From an uncultured Clostridia bacterium (GTDB lineage: Bacteria > Bacillota > Clostridia > Christensenellales > Borkfalkiaceae): a DNA stretch of 44,045 nt. This document shows, piece after piece, positions 37,837-44,045 of the stretch. The first letter of the stretch is position 1; each line of letters begins with the position of its first letter. Under the pieces are notes generated by a model. It worked only from the letters and a program-made list of their open reading frames with translations, had not been told where the DNA came from and made no database searches. The stretch spans positions 1 through 44,045 of the forward strand of contig CANQOB010000013.1 in assembly GCA_947625385.1 (NCBI GenBank), in the 5' to 3' direction. The position numbers and the translations under genes are program-made.

Positions 37837-40800
37837 GAAAGAATATCATTGCGCTCATGCTTGTTCTGCCCATTTTGTTTGTGCTCGTCGTGTACAGCGC
37901 GGTGAACACGGCAAGTCTGGACGTGCCGATCACCGCAAACGGGATAGAGATCATGGAGCGCTATCCGAACGATACCGTCACCATCGACCTTGCAGACTAC
38001 GGCGAGACCTTCGAGATCACGCCCCGCGTCACCCCGGCGAACGCGAGCAACCGCGCGTTCGAATACCGCTATGAGCGCATCTCCGGCTCGATGTCCGAGG
38101 AAGAGGTCGCTGCGGGCGGCGTGGTGGAGGTCGTGACCGACAGCAGCGGTACGGACAAGATTCGCGCGCATGCGGTGGGAACGGTGCGCATCGTCGCCGT
38201 CAGCAAGGACGGCGGCTTCGAGGACAGCATCACGGCGATCGTGGGTGCGTCCAAGCCCTATGCGTTTGATTTTTCGCTCTACAAGGCGGACGATGCGGGC
38301 AAAAACGACGTGCTCGAAGCGGACGGAGACGGCTACACCGCCGCCGTCCCCGCGGGGCAGTACGGATACAGTATCCGCTTGAAACCCAACACCTACCTCA
38401 GCCCGTCGTTCGAGATCTCGGAGGGCTTTGTCCGCCCCGATCTCTCGCGGGGGACGCTCATGCTGCCCTTCACCGGGAAAACGGCGTTCGACGTCGTCAT
38501 CCCGAGCGGGGTGGACGGAACGCTCGTGCGGCACGTGGAACTCGATGTCGTCAATCCGGAGCTCGCCTCGGCGGGATTCTCCGTCAACGGAGAGACGGAC
38601 GCACGCACCGCCGTGCAGTATGACAGGGAAGCCAACCGCGCAGAATTTTTCATCGAGGCGGCAGAGAAACCCGCGGTCGAATGCGCAGACGCGGAATCCG
38701 TCGAAATCTCGCAAGTCGAAGGCACCCAAAACGGCTGGCAGGTCGTAGCGGAGCTTCCCCCGGTCGAGGACGGCGAGGAATTCACGTTCTATGTCACCGC
38801 GGGCGGAAAATCGAGGACGGTCACCGTCACGCCGCAGGAGTTTTTGTTCAGCATCCGCACGGATATGCCCGTATTTGACGAAGAGGCGGGGACCAACATC
38901 CTGATGGGCACGCCCGTCTCCTTCTATGCCGTCCCCAACGTCGCGACCACGGGCATCACATACCGTTGGGACGCGTACAACGTCGAGGACATGAATAAAC
39001 TCGACATGGATCTCTCCGCCGGGGAAGATCATTCGGTCTGTACGATCACCGCGAACGAACGGGATACCTTCATCCTCGTCGTCGAGGCGCTCCGCAACGG
39101 CGAGCCCATCTATAATTCGGACGCGCACGAAGTCGTCGTGGAGGTCATCAACAACGTCATCGAGGTGACGGGCGTGGACACCAGACTGGGACTTGCGAAG
39201 AGCCGCGCCGTTGCGGGTCTGAAATACGAGAACGGAGAGAAAGTCAAGAACATCTATCCCGTCCCCGTGACCGCGTACAGCCCCTCGGGCGCCCTCGCGG
39301 ACGGCATTTACGACCTCGACTTTTCGGTCTCCTCCAAGATCGCGGAGGTCGTCCGCGATGACTTCGGCGAACCGCTCATGGAGGACGGCTGCATCTTCCT
39401 CGACATCAAGGGGAAGGGGACCGTCACGCTGCATGCCGACTGGAAGGGCAATGCGGAATGGCGCGCAGACGAGACTCCCGTGGGGAGCGATATCGTCCTC
39501 ACCGTGGACAGCGAAGCGGTCGAAGTCACGACGAGCAACCAATTCTTCACGGAGACGGCGGCGGGCAATCCCGTTGTCCTCGGGGCGGACATCATGCTCG
39601 GCACCGACGACTTCGGCAGGGCGCTCGATGTCGAGACCAGACGGGGCATGATCAAGAGCATGCGCTCCACCTATAACACGCAGTTCTACGAGACGACGGG
39701 GCAAGACGAGCAGGCGTACGTCAGCTATGTGGCGGAGATCAAGAACGATCTGTACGGCAACGGGTATACGGTCTGCGGGGAATATTTCTCCAACGCGCAG
39801 GGGAATGCGGGAGAGCCGCTCTTCTTCAAGGGACCGCGCGCCCTCGTCAAGCTGGGCGATATGGCGTCCGTCGCCGCACAGGACAATATCGTGTTCCTCT
39901 GCCGCACGGACGGGGTGACGATCTATAACGCGGAGCTCCTCGGGTGCAGCGACGAATCGCGCAGAAATCCCGAGACGCAGCTCGACGATCTGACCACGCT
40001 CAACAATACCGGCACCGTTCTCGAGATCAACGCGGACGTCAACGTTTTCAACTGCCGCATCCGCAACGGGCGCAATGTCGTGCGCGTGTACGGCGGGAAC
40101 CGCAGCGGCACGAACTACTTCATCGAATCGTTGTCCGAGAACCGTACGACGTCTCAGGACCGGATCGTTGTGCGCATCGAGGGATGTATCCTCTCGCATA
40201 GCAGGGAATTTATCGTCAAGACGGGGACGAACCGGGCTCTGCGCGCAAGCGCCCGCCTCGGAAGAGAGCCCTATCTCACGGACAGAAACGGCAGAAATTA
40301 TCAGTCGCAGACGGACAGCTATCTCGACGACGACTTCTTCTATTCGACGTATGTGCTCACCGACCTTACAATCGCCGACTGCGTGCTCTCGACAAGCGGA
40401 CTGTTCTGTGTGGGCGTCGAGTCGAACTTCGCGGGGGAAGCGCTGTGCGAGGGCGGACGGTATGCCGGGCACGAGGTCATCGGACAGTGGGTCGGCGTGG
40501 GCGGCACGTCGTTTGCGGCGACGGTCAGGCTTGAAGGGGACGTGAGAATGTACGACTGGAAAGATTTGAAAAACGTCAACAGCGAGACCCTCATTCAGGC
40601 GAATTCCCCGGATTTTCCGCTCAAACTGGATATCGGTGCCATGATCGAGTACGTCAGCAGCAACGACCCGTCCCGTTACGGGAGCATCGTCGACGCGCAG
40701 GACGGCGTGAACTATGTGCACGGCGGCATCGCGGTGTACGGCGGCGGCAGAAATTATTCACAGCTCTCGCTGCGCGGGCTCGACCCCGCTCGGGCGAGCG

Positions 40801-40994
40801 GACTCGAGGAGTTCGATGTCAATCTCAGCGAGCTCGAAAGCGCCGAGGGCGAAGTGGGCGGCTTGGGACAGCTCCTGCCGCTCGCCGCGGGAACGCAGAG
40901 CTTCCGCTTCTTCCTGTACGATTCGAAGAGCGCCAACAACAGAGCATGGCAAGAAAACGCGTCTTACACCGTACAGCCCGTTCCCTTCGAATAA
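37833..40994 (+). CDS. Large surface protein with Ig-like and beta-helix-like regions
   Basis: The 1,053-residue product starts at GTG 37833 inside the permease stop (ATGTGA), with GGAGG 6 bases before. Residues about 5-24 form a signal peptide or signal anchor (NIIALMLVLPILFVLVVYSA) without a lipobox. Residues about 30-450 look like several beta-sandwich Ig/BIG-type domains (ITPRVTPANASNRAFEYRY, HAVGTVRIVAVSKDGGFED). Residues about 580-960 are rich in short N/G-turn strands (LYGNGYTVCGEYFSN, VTIYNAELLGCSD, INADVNVFNCRIRNGRNVV), typical of right-handed parallel beta-helices. No catalytic triad or family signature is visible. It is last in the operon and ends at an 18-bp terminator hairpin. 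It may be a substrate or extracellular partner of the transporter. Confidence 0.8.
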   Translation: MRKNIIALMLVLPILFVLVVYSAVNTASLDVPITANGIEIMERYPNDTVTIDLADYGETFEITPRVTPANASNRAFEYRYERISGSMSEEEVAAGGVVEVVTDSSGTDKIRAHAVGTVRIVAVSKDGGFEDSITAIVGASKPYAFDFSLYKADDAGKNDVLEADGDGYTAAVPAGQYGYSIRLKPNTYLSPSFEISEGFVRPDLSRGTLMLPFTGKTAFDVVIPSGVDGTLVRHVELDVVNPELASAGFSVNGETDARTAVQYDREANRAEFFIEAAEKPAVECADAESVEISQVEGTQNGWQVVAELPPVEDGEEFTFYVTAGGKSRTVTVTPQEFLFSIRTDMPVFDEEAGTNILMGTPVSFYAVPNVATTGITYRWDAYNVEDMNKLDMDLSAGEDHSVCTITANERDTFILVVEALRNGEPIYNSDAHEVVVEVINNVIEVTGVDTRLGLAKSRAVAGLKYENGEKVKNIYPVPVTAYSPSGALADGIYDLDFSVSSKIAEVVRDDFGEPLMEDGCIFLDIKGKGTVTLHADWKGNAEWRADETPVGSDIVLTVDSEAVEVTTSNQFFTETAAGNPVVLGADIMLGTDDFGRALDVETRRGMIKSMRSTYNTQFYETTGQDEQAYVSYVAEIKNDLYGNGYTVCGEYFSNAQGNAGEPLFFKGPRALVKLGDMASVAAQDNIVFLCRTDGVTIYNAELLGCSDESRRNPETQLDDLTTLNNTGTVLEINADVNVFNCRIRNGRNVVRVYGGNRSGTNYFIESLSENRTTSQDRIVVRIEGCILSHSREFIVKTGTNRALRASARLGREPYLTDRNGRNYQSQTDSYLDDDFFYSTYVLTDLTIADCVLSTSGLFCVGVESNFAGEALCEGGRYAGHEVIGQWVGVGGTSFAATVRLEGDVRMYDWKDLKNVNSETLIQANSPDFPLKLDIGAMIEYVSSNDPSRYGSIVDAQDGVNYVHGGIAVYGGGRNYSQLSLRGLDPARASGLEEFDVNLSELESAEGEVGGLGQLLPLAAGTQSFRFFLYDSKSANNRAWQENASYTVQPVPFE

Positions 40995-41002
40995 TCTGTT
41001 TT

Positions 41003-41041
41003 CCAAGCAAAAATCCGCCGAAACGGCGGATTTTTGCTTGG
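41003..41041 (+). terminator. Terminator of the giant-protein/ABC operon
   Basis: A perfect 18-bp stem (41003-41020 with 41024-41041) with an AAA loop contains TTTTT in its 3' arm and is followed by T-rich sequence. Confidence 0.8.
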
Positions 41042-41104
41042 TTTTGTTTTGGTTCTCCCCAAAAAAAACTTTAATTCGATTATTCTCGAAATACATTTTT
41101 CCGC

Positions 41105-41133
41105 TTGACAACGGCGATTTCCTGTGATACAAT
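41105..41133 (+). promoter_or_regulatory. Promoter of the ArsR-family gene
   Basis: TTGACA (41105-41110), a 17-base spacer and TACAAT (41128-41133) precede GGAGGAG and ATG 41159. The open frame extends back to 41105, which is inside the promoter. Confidence 0.88.
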
Positions 41134-41158
41134 AAAATCACTTACGGAGGAGAAAGCG

Positions 41159-41416
41159 ATGAAAAAGGGCATTTGGGAGGCAATGGCGGACGCAACGCGG
41201 CGGGAGATCGTACAGCTGTTGAAGAGCAGACCGTACACGGCGGGGGAGATCGCCGACCAATTTTCTCTCGCGCCCGCGACGGTGTCGCATCACCTCTCCG
41301 TGCTCAAAGAGAGCAAGCTCGTGACCGTCACGCGGCGTGCGCAGACGCTCATCTACTCCCTCAACGTCCGCGAACTGCGCGTCATCCGCCGCACCGTCGA
41401 CGAACTCATCGAATGA
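41159..41416 (+). CDS. ArsR-family transcriptional regulator, SdpR-like
   Basis: The 85-residue product is a compact winged-helix repressor. MADATRREIVQLLKSRPYT and SLAPATVSHHLSVLKESKLV (recognition helix), followed by the wing TVTRRAQTLIYSLN, match the ArsR/SdpR autorepressor group. It lacks the cysteine metal site of ArsR/SmtB sensors, so it is not an obvious metal sensor. SdpR in Bacillus is sequestered by a membrane partner; no SdpI-like protein is adjacent here. It stands alone between a strong promoter and a bidirectional terminator, which suits an autoregulated gene. Confidence 0.9.
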   Translation: MKKGIWEAMADATRREIVQLLKSRPYTAGEIADQFSLAPATVSHHLSVLKESKLVTVTRRAQTLIYSLNVRELRVIRRTVDELIE

Positions 41417-41420
41417 ACGA

Positions 41421-41447
41421 AAAGGAGGCACACAGCCTCCTTTTTTT
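41421..41447. terminator. Bidirectional terminator of the ArsR and SDR genes
   Basis: AAAGGAGGC (41421-41429) pairs with GCCTCCTTT (41435-41443) around ACACA, with a T run to 41447. The minus-strand SDR stop codon touches the hairpin. Confidence 0.85.
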
Positions 41448-42093
41448 ACCAGATAAAGTTTGCACGCGCCGCCTCTCCGTTGTCGACGAGGAGGTCCTGC
41501 GCAGTCATCGACCTCTGCACGGCGGTGAGGAAATACGCCCATTCCGCGATCTCTTCGGGGGTCGCCCATTTTTTGAGCGGGGTTTCTTCCATGATCGCGC
41601 GCCACTTTTCGGTGTCCTGCATGACGGGTGCGTTGAGCTCCGTCGTCACGCCGCCGGGGGAGAGGCTGTTTGCCGTCGCGCCCCACGCGCTCACGCGCAG
41701 CGCGACGTTTTTCATGTAGGCGACGACCCCGCCCTTGCTCGCCGCATAGGCGGGAAATTCCGCGCCCGTGGAGGCGCTCGCGGAGGCGATGAAGAGGACG
41801 CTCTTTATCCGCGGCTGCATCGCGTAGGTCTCCGTGACGCGCATCGTCCCCTGCAAATTGACTTCGATGTCCCTGCCGTCGTTCTGGACGCCCGCATTGT
41901 TGATGAGAATCTCCACCCCGTCCGCCGCGGGGAGAGCGTCCTTTGCGATGTCGGCGACCGAATGGGTGTAGCGCGCATGCGAAAGGGAGGGGGGAAGGAC
42001 GTCGATGCCCAACACGTCGTGTCCGCACGCGAGGAATTTTTCCGCGATCGCCCGCCCGATGCCCTTGCTTGTGCCTGTGACGAGAATTTTCAT
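41446..42093 (-). CDS. Short-chain dehydrogenase/reductase (SDR)
   Basis: The 215-residue product is a classical SDR Rossmann enzyme. ILVTGTSKGIGRAIAEKF is the N-terminal TGxxxGIG cofactor motif, INNAGVQ the NNAG motif, FIASASA the catalytic serine region, and YAASKGG the catalytic Tyr-x3-Lys. SPGGVTTEL is the usual PG motif. ATG 42093 overlaps the stop of the transporter gene as ATGA, so the 60 codons upstream in this frame are not used. Being coupled to a VUT/YhhQ transporter, it might act on a related small molecule, but SDR specificity cannot be read here. It is at the short end for the family. Confidence 0.88.
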   Translation of the reverse strand: MKILVTGTSKGIGRAIAEKFLACGHDVLGIDVLPPSLSHARYTHSVADIAKDALPAADGVEILINNAGVQNDGRDIEVNLQGTMRVTETYAMQPRIKSVLFIASASASTGAEFPAYAASKGGVVAYMKNVALRVSAWGATANSLSPGGVTTELNAPVMQDTEKWRAIMEETPLKKWATPEEIAEWAYFLTAVQRSMTAQDLLVDNGEAARANFIW

Positions 42094-42860
42094 AAAGCAG
42101 ACCCCTGTGTCCCGTTTTTGATGCCCGCGAGGTAGGTGAAGTACTCCTTCCCGACCTCGCGCGTTTTCCATTTTTTGCAGATGCGGTAGCCCACGGGCGA
42201 GAACACAAGTTCGAGAAGGAGCTCTGCGACCATGCCCGTCGCCGCGCAAGTCAAACACTGCACGATGCTCCAACCGAAGAAATTCAGGCTGACGATGAGC
42301 GCAAAGACAAGGTTGTCCGCGAACTGTGCGACCGCCGTCGAAAGATAGGTGCGGCAGGCGTACGCCCCGAAGCCGTCGGGATTTTTCCGGAACAGTTTTC
42401 CGATGGCAAAATTCGTAAAATTATTGATGACGGCGGAGACGGCAAAGGCGACCGTGCTGCCCATGACGACATACCATGTCCCGCCGAAGGTCGAATCGAG
42501 CGCTTCGTTGACGACGGGTTGTTCTCCGAAGTCGTAAAACGCGCCCCATGTGCCCGGAATGAGCTTCGCGAGGAAGAAAATGAGGCAGAAGAGGAGATTG
42601 ACGACCACGGCTGTCAAAGAGAGAAGAGTCGCCGCCCCGGGTCCGAAGTGCTTGGTGAGTACGTCCATGCACAAAAAGGACACCCATGAGACGATGATTC
42701 CGCAGTCGAGGGCGAGCCAATCGAGGGGGATGTTCAAGCTCTTGTTGGCGAGCAGGTTCATGGCGAAAACTGCCAGAAGGAAGAGGGAGAAGGTGAGCGC
42801 GGGGACACTGCGCAAAAGTAGTCCGAACGCCCGGAAAAAGGTTTGAAATTTTCGCTTCAT
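42090..42860 (-). CDS. VUT/YhhQ-family queuosine-precursor transporter
   Basis: The 256-residue product has about six transmembrane segments and belongs to the vitamin-uptake-transporter-like (VUT_1, YhhQ) family, members of which import the queuosine precursors preQ0/preQ1. Family features are the first helices with MNLLANKSL and LDCGIIVSWVSFLCMDVLTKHFG, and the later FADNLVFALI region near the conserved GxxxxQxxD-like segment. ATG 42860 is chosen because AAGGAG lies 7 bases before it; the frame upstream runs through the promoter and leader. It is followed by a coupled SDR gene. Its 88-base leader can form a pseudoknot that hides the ribosome-binding site. Confidence 0.85.
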   Translation of the reverse strand: MKRKFQTFFRAFGLLLRSVPALTFSLFLLAVFAMNLLANKSLNIPLDWLALDCGIIVSWVSFLCMDVLTKHFGPGAATLLSLTAVVVNLLFCLIFFLAKLIPGTWGAFYDFGEQPVVNEALDSTFGGTWYVVMGSTVAFAVSAVINNFTNFAIGKLFRKNPDGFGAYACRTYLSTAVAQFADNLVFALIVSLNFFGWSIVQCLTCAATGMVAELLLELVFSPVGYRICKKWKTREVGKEYFTYLAGIKNGTQGSAL

Positions 42861-42949
42861 ACAGCGCTCCTTGTTTTTTATTGCACATCTGTGCACTTCC
42901 GCAGGGCGGAGCGTTGCGAGGATGGTTGGGCAAGGAACATCCTGCAACG
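42861..42949 (-). promoter_or_regulatory. Candidate preQ1-type riboswitch leader
   Basis: On the minus strand the leader begins with a 12-bp hairpin (42949-42938 with 42924-42912, one bulged base). Its 13-base loop contains TCCTTG (42936-42931), the exact complement of CAAGGA (42873-42868) overlapping the Shine-Dalgarno AAGGAG. Two small hairpins, CCGC-CCT-GCGG (42909-42899) and TGCAC-AGAT-GTGCA (42895-42882), and an A-rich run lie between. This loop-to-SD pseudoknot with inserted small stems is the architecture of preQ1-II and preQ1-III riboswitches, and the gene controlled is a preQ1-type transporter. The class is not determined. Confidence 0.6.
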
Positions 42950-42955
42950 GTGTCC

Positions 42956-42985
42956 ATTATACACCCGCAGGCAAGGCGCTGTAAA
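42956..42985 (-). promoter_or_regulatory. Promoter of the transporter/SDR operon
   Basis: Minus-strand TTTACA (42985-42980), an 18-base spacer and TATAAT (42961-42956) give a start close to 42949, the first base of the leader hairpin. Confidence 0.8.
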
Positions 42986-43000
42986 GCGATTTTCGGTGCA

Positions 43001-43690
43001 TTATGCAAAATAACCGTCGAGTCCGAGGACGGTAAAGAGAAGTTTGACCTGCAAATAGCGGAGGTCTTTCGCAAAGAGAATGCCCGCGGAGAGTTCCCGC
43101 GCACGCTGTCCGATGCGGGAGAGCTCGGGATTGAGCAGGGAAAAGGCGGCTCCTTCGTTTCCGCGCACAAGCCCCGCAAGCGATTGCGCGGCGCCGAGCA
43201 CGGCGGCGCGCGCCCCTTCCTGCGAGAGCGTGTTCCGTTCGAGCCCGTTCGCTGCGTCGAAAAGGAGACGGGCGGCGTCGTCCATGACCTCTCCGCACGC
43301 CTCGATGCGCTGCGCACAGGACGCCGCTTCTCCGTTGACGGCAAAGGGGGAGAGCTCTTTCATCAGAACGCGTACCGGAACGCCCTTCGCGGACATGGTA
43401 CCCTCGACGAACGCCGCGTCGCTTTCGGAATAGTATCCCGCGAGCACCACGGCGTTCTCCGATTCGAGCAAAAATCCCGCGCCGCCCGCGAAGTAACTCT
43501 CTCCCGCGACGGCGCCCGCAGTCGTGCTCTCGCAGTCGCGGATGAGGAAGTAATACCGCTTGGAAAGGGAGACGGTGGCGATATCCCTGCCCCGATAGGC
43601 AAAGACGCCGATCAAGACGGAGACGGCGATAAAAAAGATGAAAACAGCGGCGAAAAATACGATTCCGCCGCGCCTGATATGGGTCCGCAT
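43001..43690 (-). CDS. Single-pass membrane protein of unknown function
   Basis: The 229-residue product has a basic N-terminus (MRTHIRRGG) and one strong hydrophobic segment (about 10-31), with the rest outside. After it comes a small alpha/beta region (VSLSKRYYFLIRDCES, VVLAGYYSESDAAFVE) that faintly resembles a SPOR-type peptidoglycan-binding fold, then a helical alanine-rich tail. I cannot assign a family with confidence. It lies 35 bases downstream of the XRE regulator on the same strand and may be co-transcribed. A hairpin (43687-43704) covers the start codon and no clear Shine-Dalgarno is visible. Confidence 0.65.
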   Translation of the reverse strand: MRTHIRRGGIVFFAAVFIFFIAVSVLIGVFAYRGRDIATVSLSKRYYFLIRDCESTTAGAVAGESYFAGGAGFLLESENAVVLAGYYSESDAAFVEGTMSAKGVPVRVLMKELSPFAVNGEAASCAQRIEACGEVMDDAARLLFDAANGLERNTLSQEGARAAVLGAAQSLAGLVRGNEGAAFSLLNPELSRIGQRARELSAGILFAKDLRYLQVKLLFTVLGLDGYFA

Positions 43691-43725
43691 ACTCTATTGT
43701 ATGCGCCGCTTGCCGCGATATGAGC

Positions 43726-43944
43726 TCAGTATCTTCTTCCCGCGAGATCGTCGAGAGAGACTTGAAAGAACTCCGAAAGGGCGATGAGATTGGAGAGCGT
43801 GGGCTCCCGTTTGCCGTTTTCCCACAGGCTGATGATGCCCTTGCTCACGCCGATCGCCCGCGCCAACTCGACTTGCCCGACGCCGCGCTCCCTGCGCAGT
43901 TCGAGCAGACTTTCTCCAAACGGCATGTTCTGTTCCATATCCAT
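43726..43944 (-). CDS. XRE-family helix-turn-helix regulator
   Basis: The product of up to 72 residues is a minimal Cro/CI-type DNA-binding domain. LLELRRERGVGQVELARAIG and GVSKGIISLWENGKREPTL are the two helices of the HTH, followed by NLIALSEFFQVSLDDLAG. There is no effector domain. The start could be ATG 43944 or ATG 43926 (MPFGESLLELRRE); neither has a strong ribosome site. Two matching palindromes occupy the space between it and the divergent gene at 44041, so it very likely represses that gene and itself. Confidence 0.88.
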   Translation of the reverse strand: MDMEQNMPFGESLLELRRERGVGQVELARAIGVSKGIISLWENGKREPTLSNLIALSEFFQVSLDDLAGRRY

Positions 43945-43945
43945 A

Positions 43946-43967
43946 TTTTCTCACAAAAGTAAGAAAA
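43946..43967. promoter_or_regulatory. Operator palindrome O2 beside the XRE start
   Basis: TTTTCTCAC-AAAA-GTAAGAAAA has 9-base arms with one mismatch. It ends one base before the XRE ATG at 43944 and shares its core with O1. Confidence 0.75.
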
Positions 43968-43972
43968 ATTGC

Positions 43973-44001
43973 TTGACTTCTTACAAAAGTAAGAATATAA
44001 T
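43973..44001 (+). promoter_or_regulatory. Promoter of the gene at the right edge
   Basis: TTGACT (43973-43978), a 17-base spacer filled by operator O1, and TATAAT (43996-44001) precede AAAGGAG and ATG 44041. Confidence 0.88.
43978..43995. promoter_or_regulatory. Operator palindrome O1 in the promoter spacer
   Basis: TTCTTAC-AAAA-GTAAGAA is a perfect palindrome with 7-base arms, lying between the -35 and -10 boxes of the plus-strand promoter. Its centre is 30 bp (about three helical turns) from that of O2. Confidence 0.85.
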
Positions 44002-44040
44002 AGACGTATCCGCAAACGGCGGACAAAGGAGAAAAGTTTT

Positions 44041-44045
44041 ATGAA
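44041..44045 (+). CDS. First codons of a gene cut by the window end
   Basis: ATGAA follows AAAGGAG by nine bases and a regulated promoter by about 40 bases. Only the start is visible, so the product is unknown. The operators indicate control by the divergent XRE protein. Confidence 0.7.

Noticed and set aside
42874-42895. A preQ1-I riboswitch suggested by the A-rich AATAAAAAACAAGG tail
   Set aside because: The hairpin just before the tail has only a four-base loop and cannot accept the tail. The larger upstream hairpin and loop-SD pairing fit the class II/III layout better.

Overview
The window looks like a chromosomal piece of a low-redundancy Clostridia/Firmicutes genome, most likely an uncultured gut lineage. 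The grounds are GGAGG ribosome-binding sites everywhere, textbook TTGACA-17-TATAAT promoters, U-run hairpin terminators, a bacterial class A RNase P RNA, a T-box in front of ileS, LytTR and NarL two-component pairs, and very large MBG/InlB-type repeat proteins. Most of the window is GC-rich. The first ~2.3 kb and the last ~2 kb of the giant gene are visibly AT-richer. The taxon is an inference; no 16S or marker phylogeny is available here.

Layout. 1-2.3 kb: an AT-rich accessory segment with the tail of an unknown gene, a Clp-fold (SDH/SppA-like) serine protease translationally coupled to a 56-residue protein, gene remnants and a small four-helix membrane protein. 2.5-3.7 kb: a HAD phosphatase. 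3.8-13.5 kb: a LytTR response regulator and GHKL histidine kinase, followed by a 1,927-residue membrane-embedded glycoside hydrolase of family 3 with reversed domain order fused to repeated Cys-rich/carbohydrate-binding-like modules, and a lipoprotein made of the same modules. 13.5-20.3 kb: housekeeping genes (pyridoxal/pyridoxamine kinase, Pr6Pr-like membrane protein, a small HMA metal-binding protein, T-box plus type-2 isoleucyl-tRNA synthetase, PepV-type M20 dipeptidase). 20.5-22.9 kb: a NarL-type two-component pair and rnpB.

23-41 kb: one continuous run of four large genes that I regard as the most interesting system here. It holds a 3,847-residue exported repeat protein (about 15 MBG-like repeats, then about 14 of a second repeat type, then an AT-rich beta-rich C-terminus), an ABC ATPase carrying its own N-terminal membrane anchor and an acidic Pro-Glu linker, a roughly 12-helix ABC permease, and a 1,053-residue surface protein with a beta-helix-like region. 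The last three genes overlap or nearly overlap, which argues that they are made together.

41-44 kb: an ArsR/SdpR-like repressor; a VUT/YhhQ-type queuosine-precursor transporter coupled to an SDR oxidoreductase, preceded by a leader whose hairpin loop is complementary to the Shine-Dalgarno region (a preQ1-riboswitch-like pseudoknot); a single-pass membrane protein; and an XRE regulator divergent from a gene cut by the window end, with two matching palindromic operators 30 bp apart, one lying exactly in a promoter spacer.

Start codons were moved from the longest open frame wherever a promoter, terminator or Shine-Dalgarno sequence decided the matter; the reasons are in each entry. All family names come from reading motifs by eye, without database searches.
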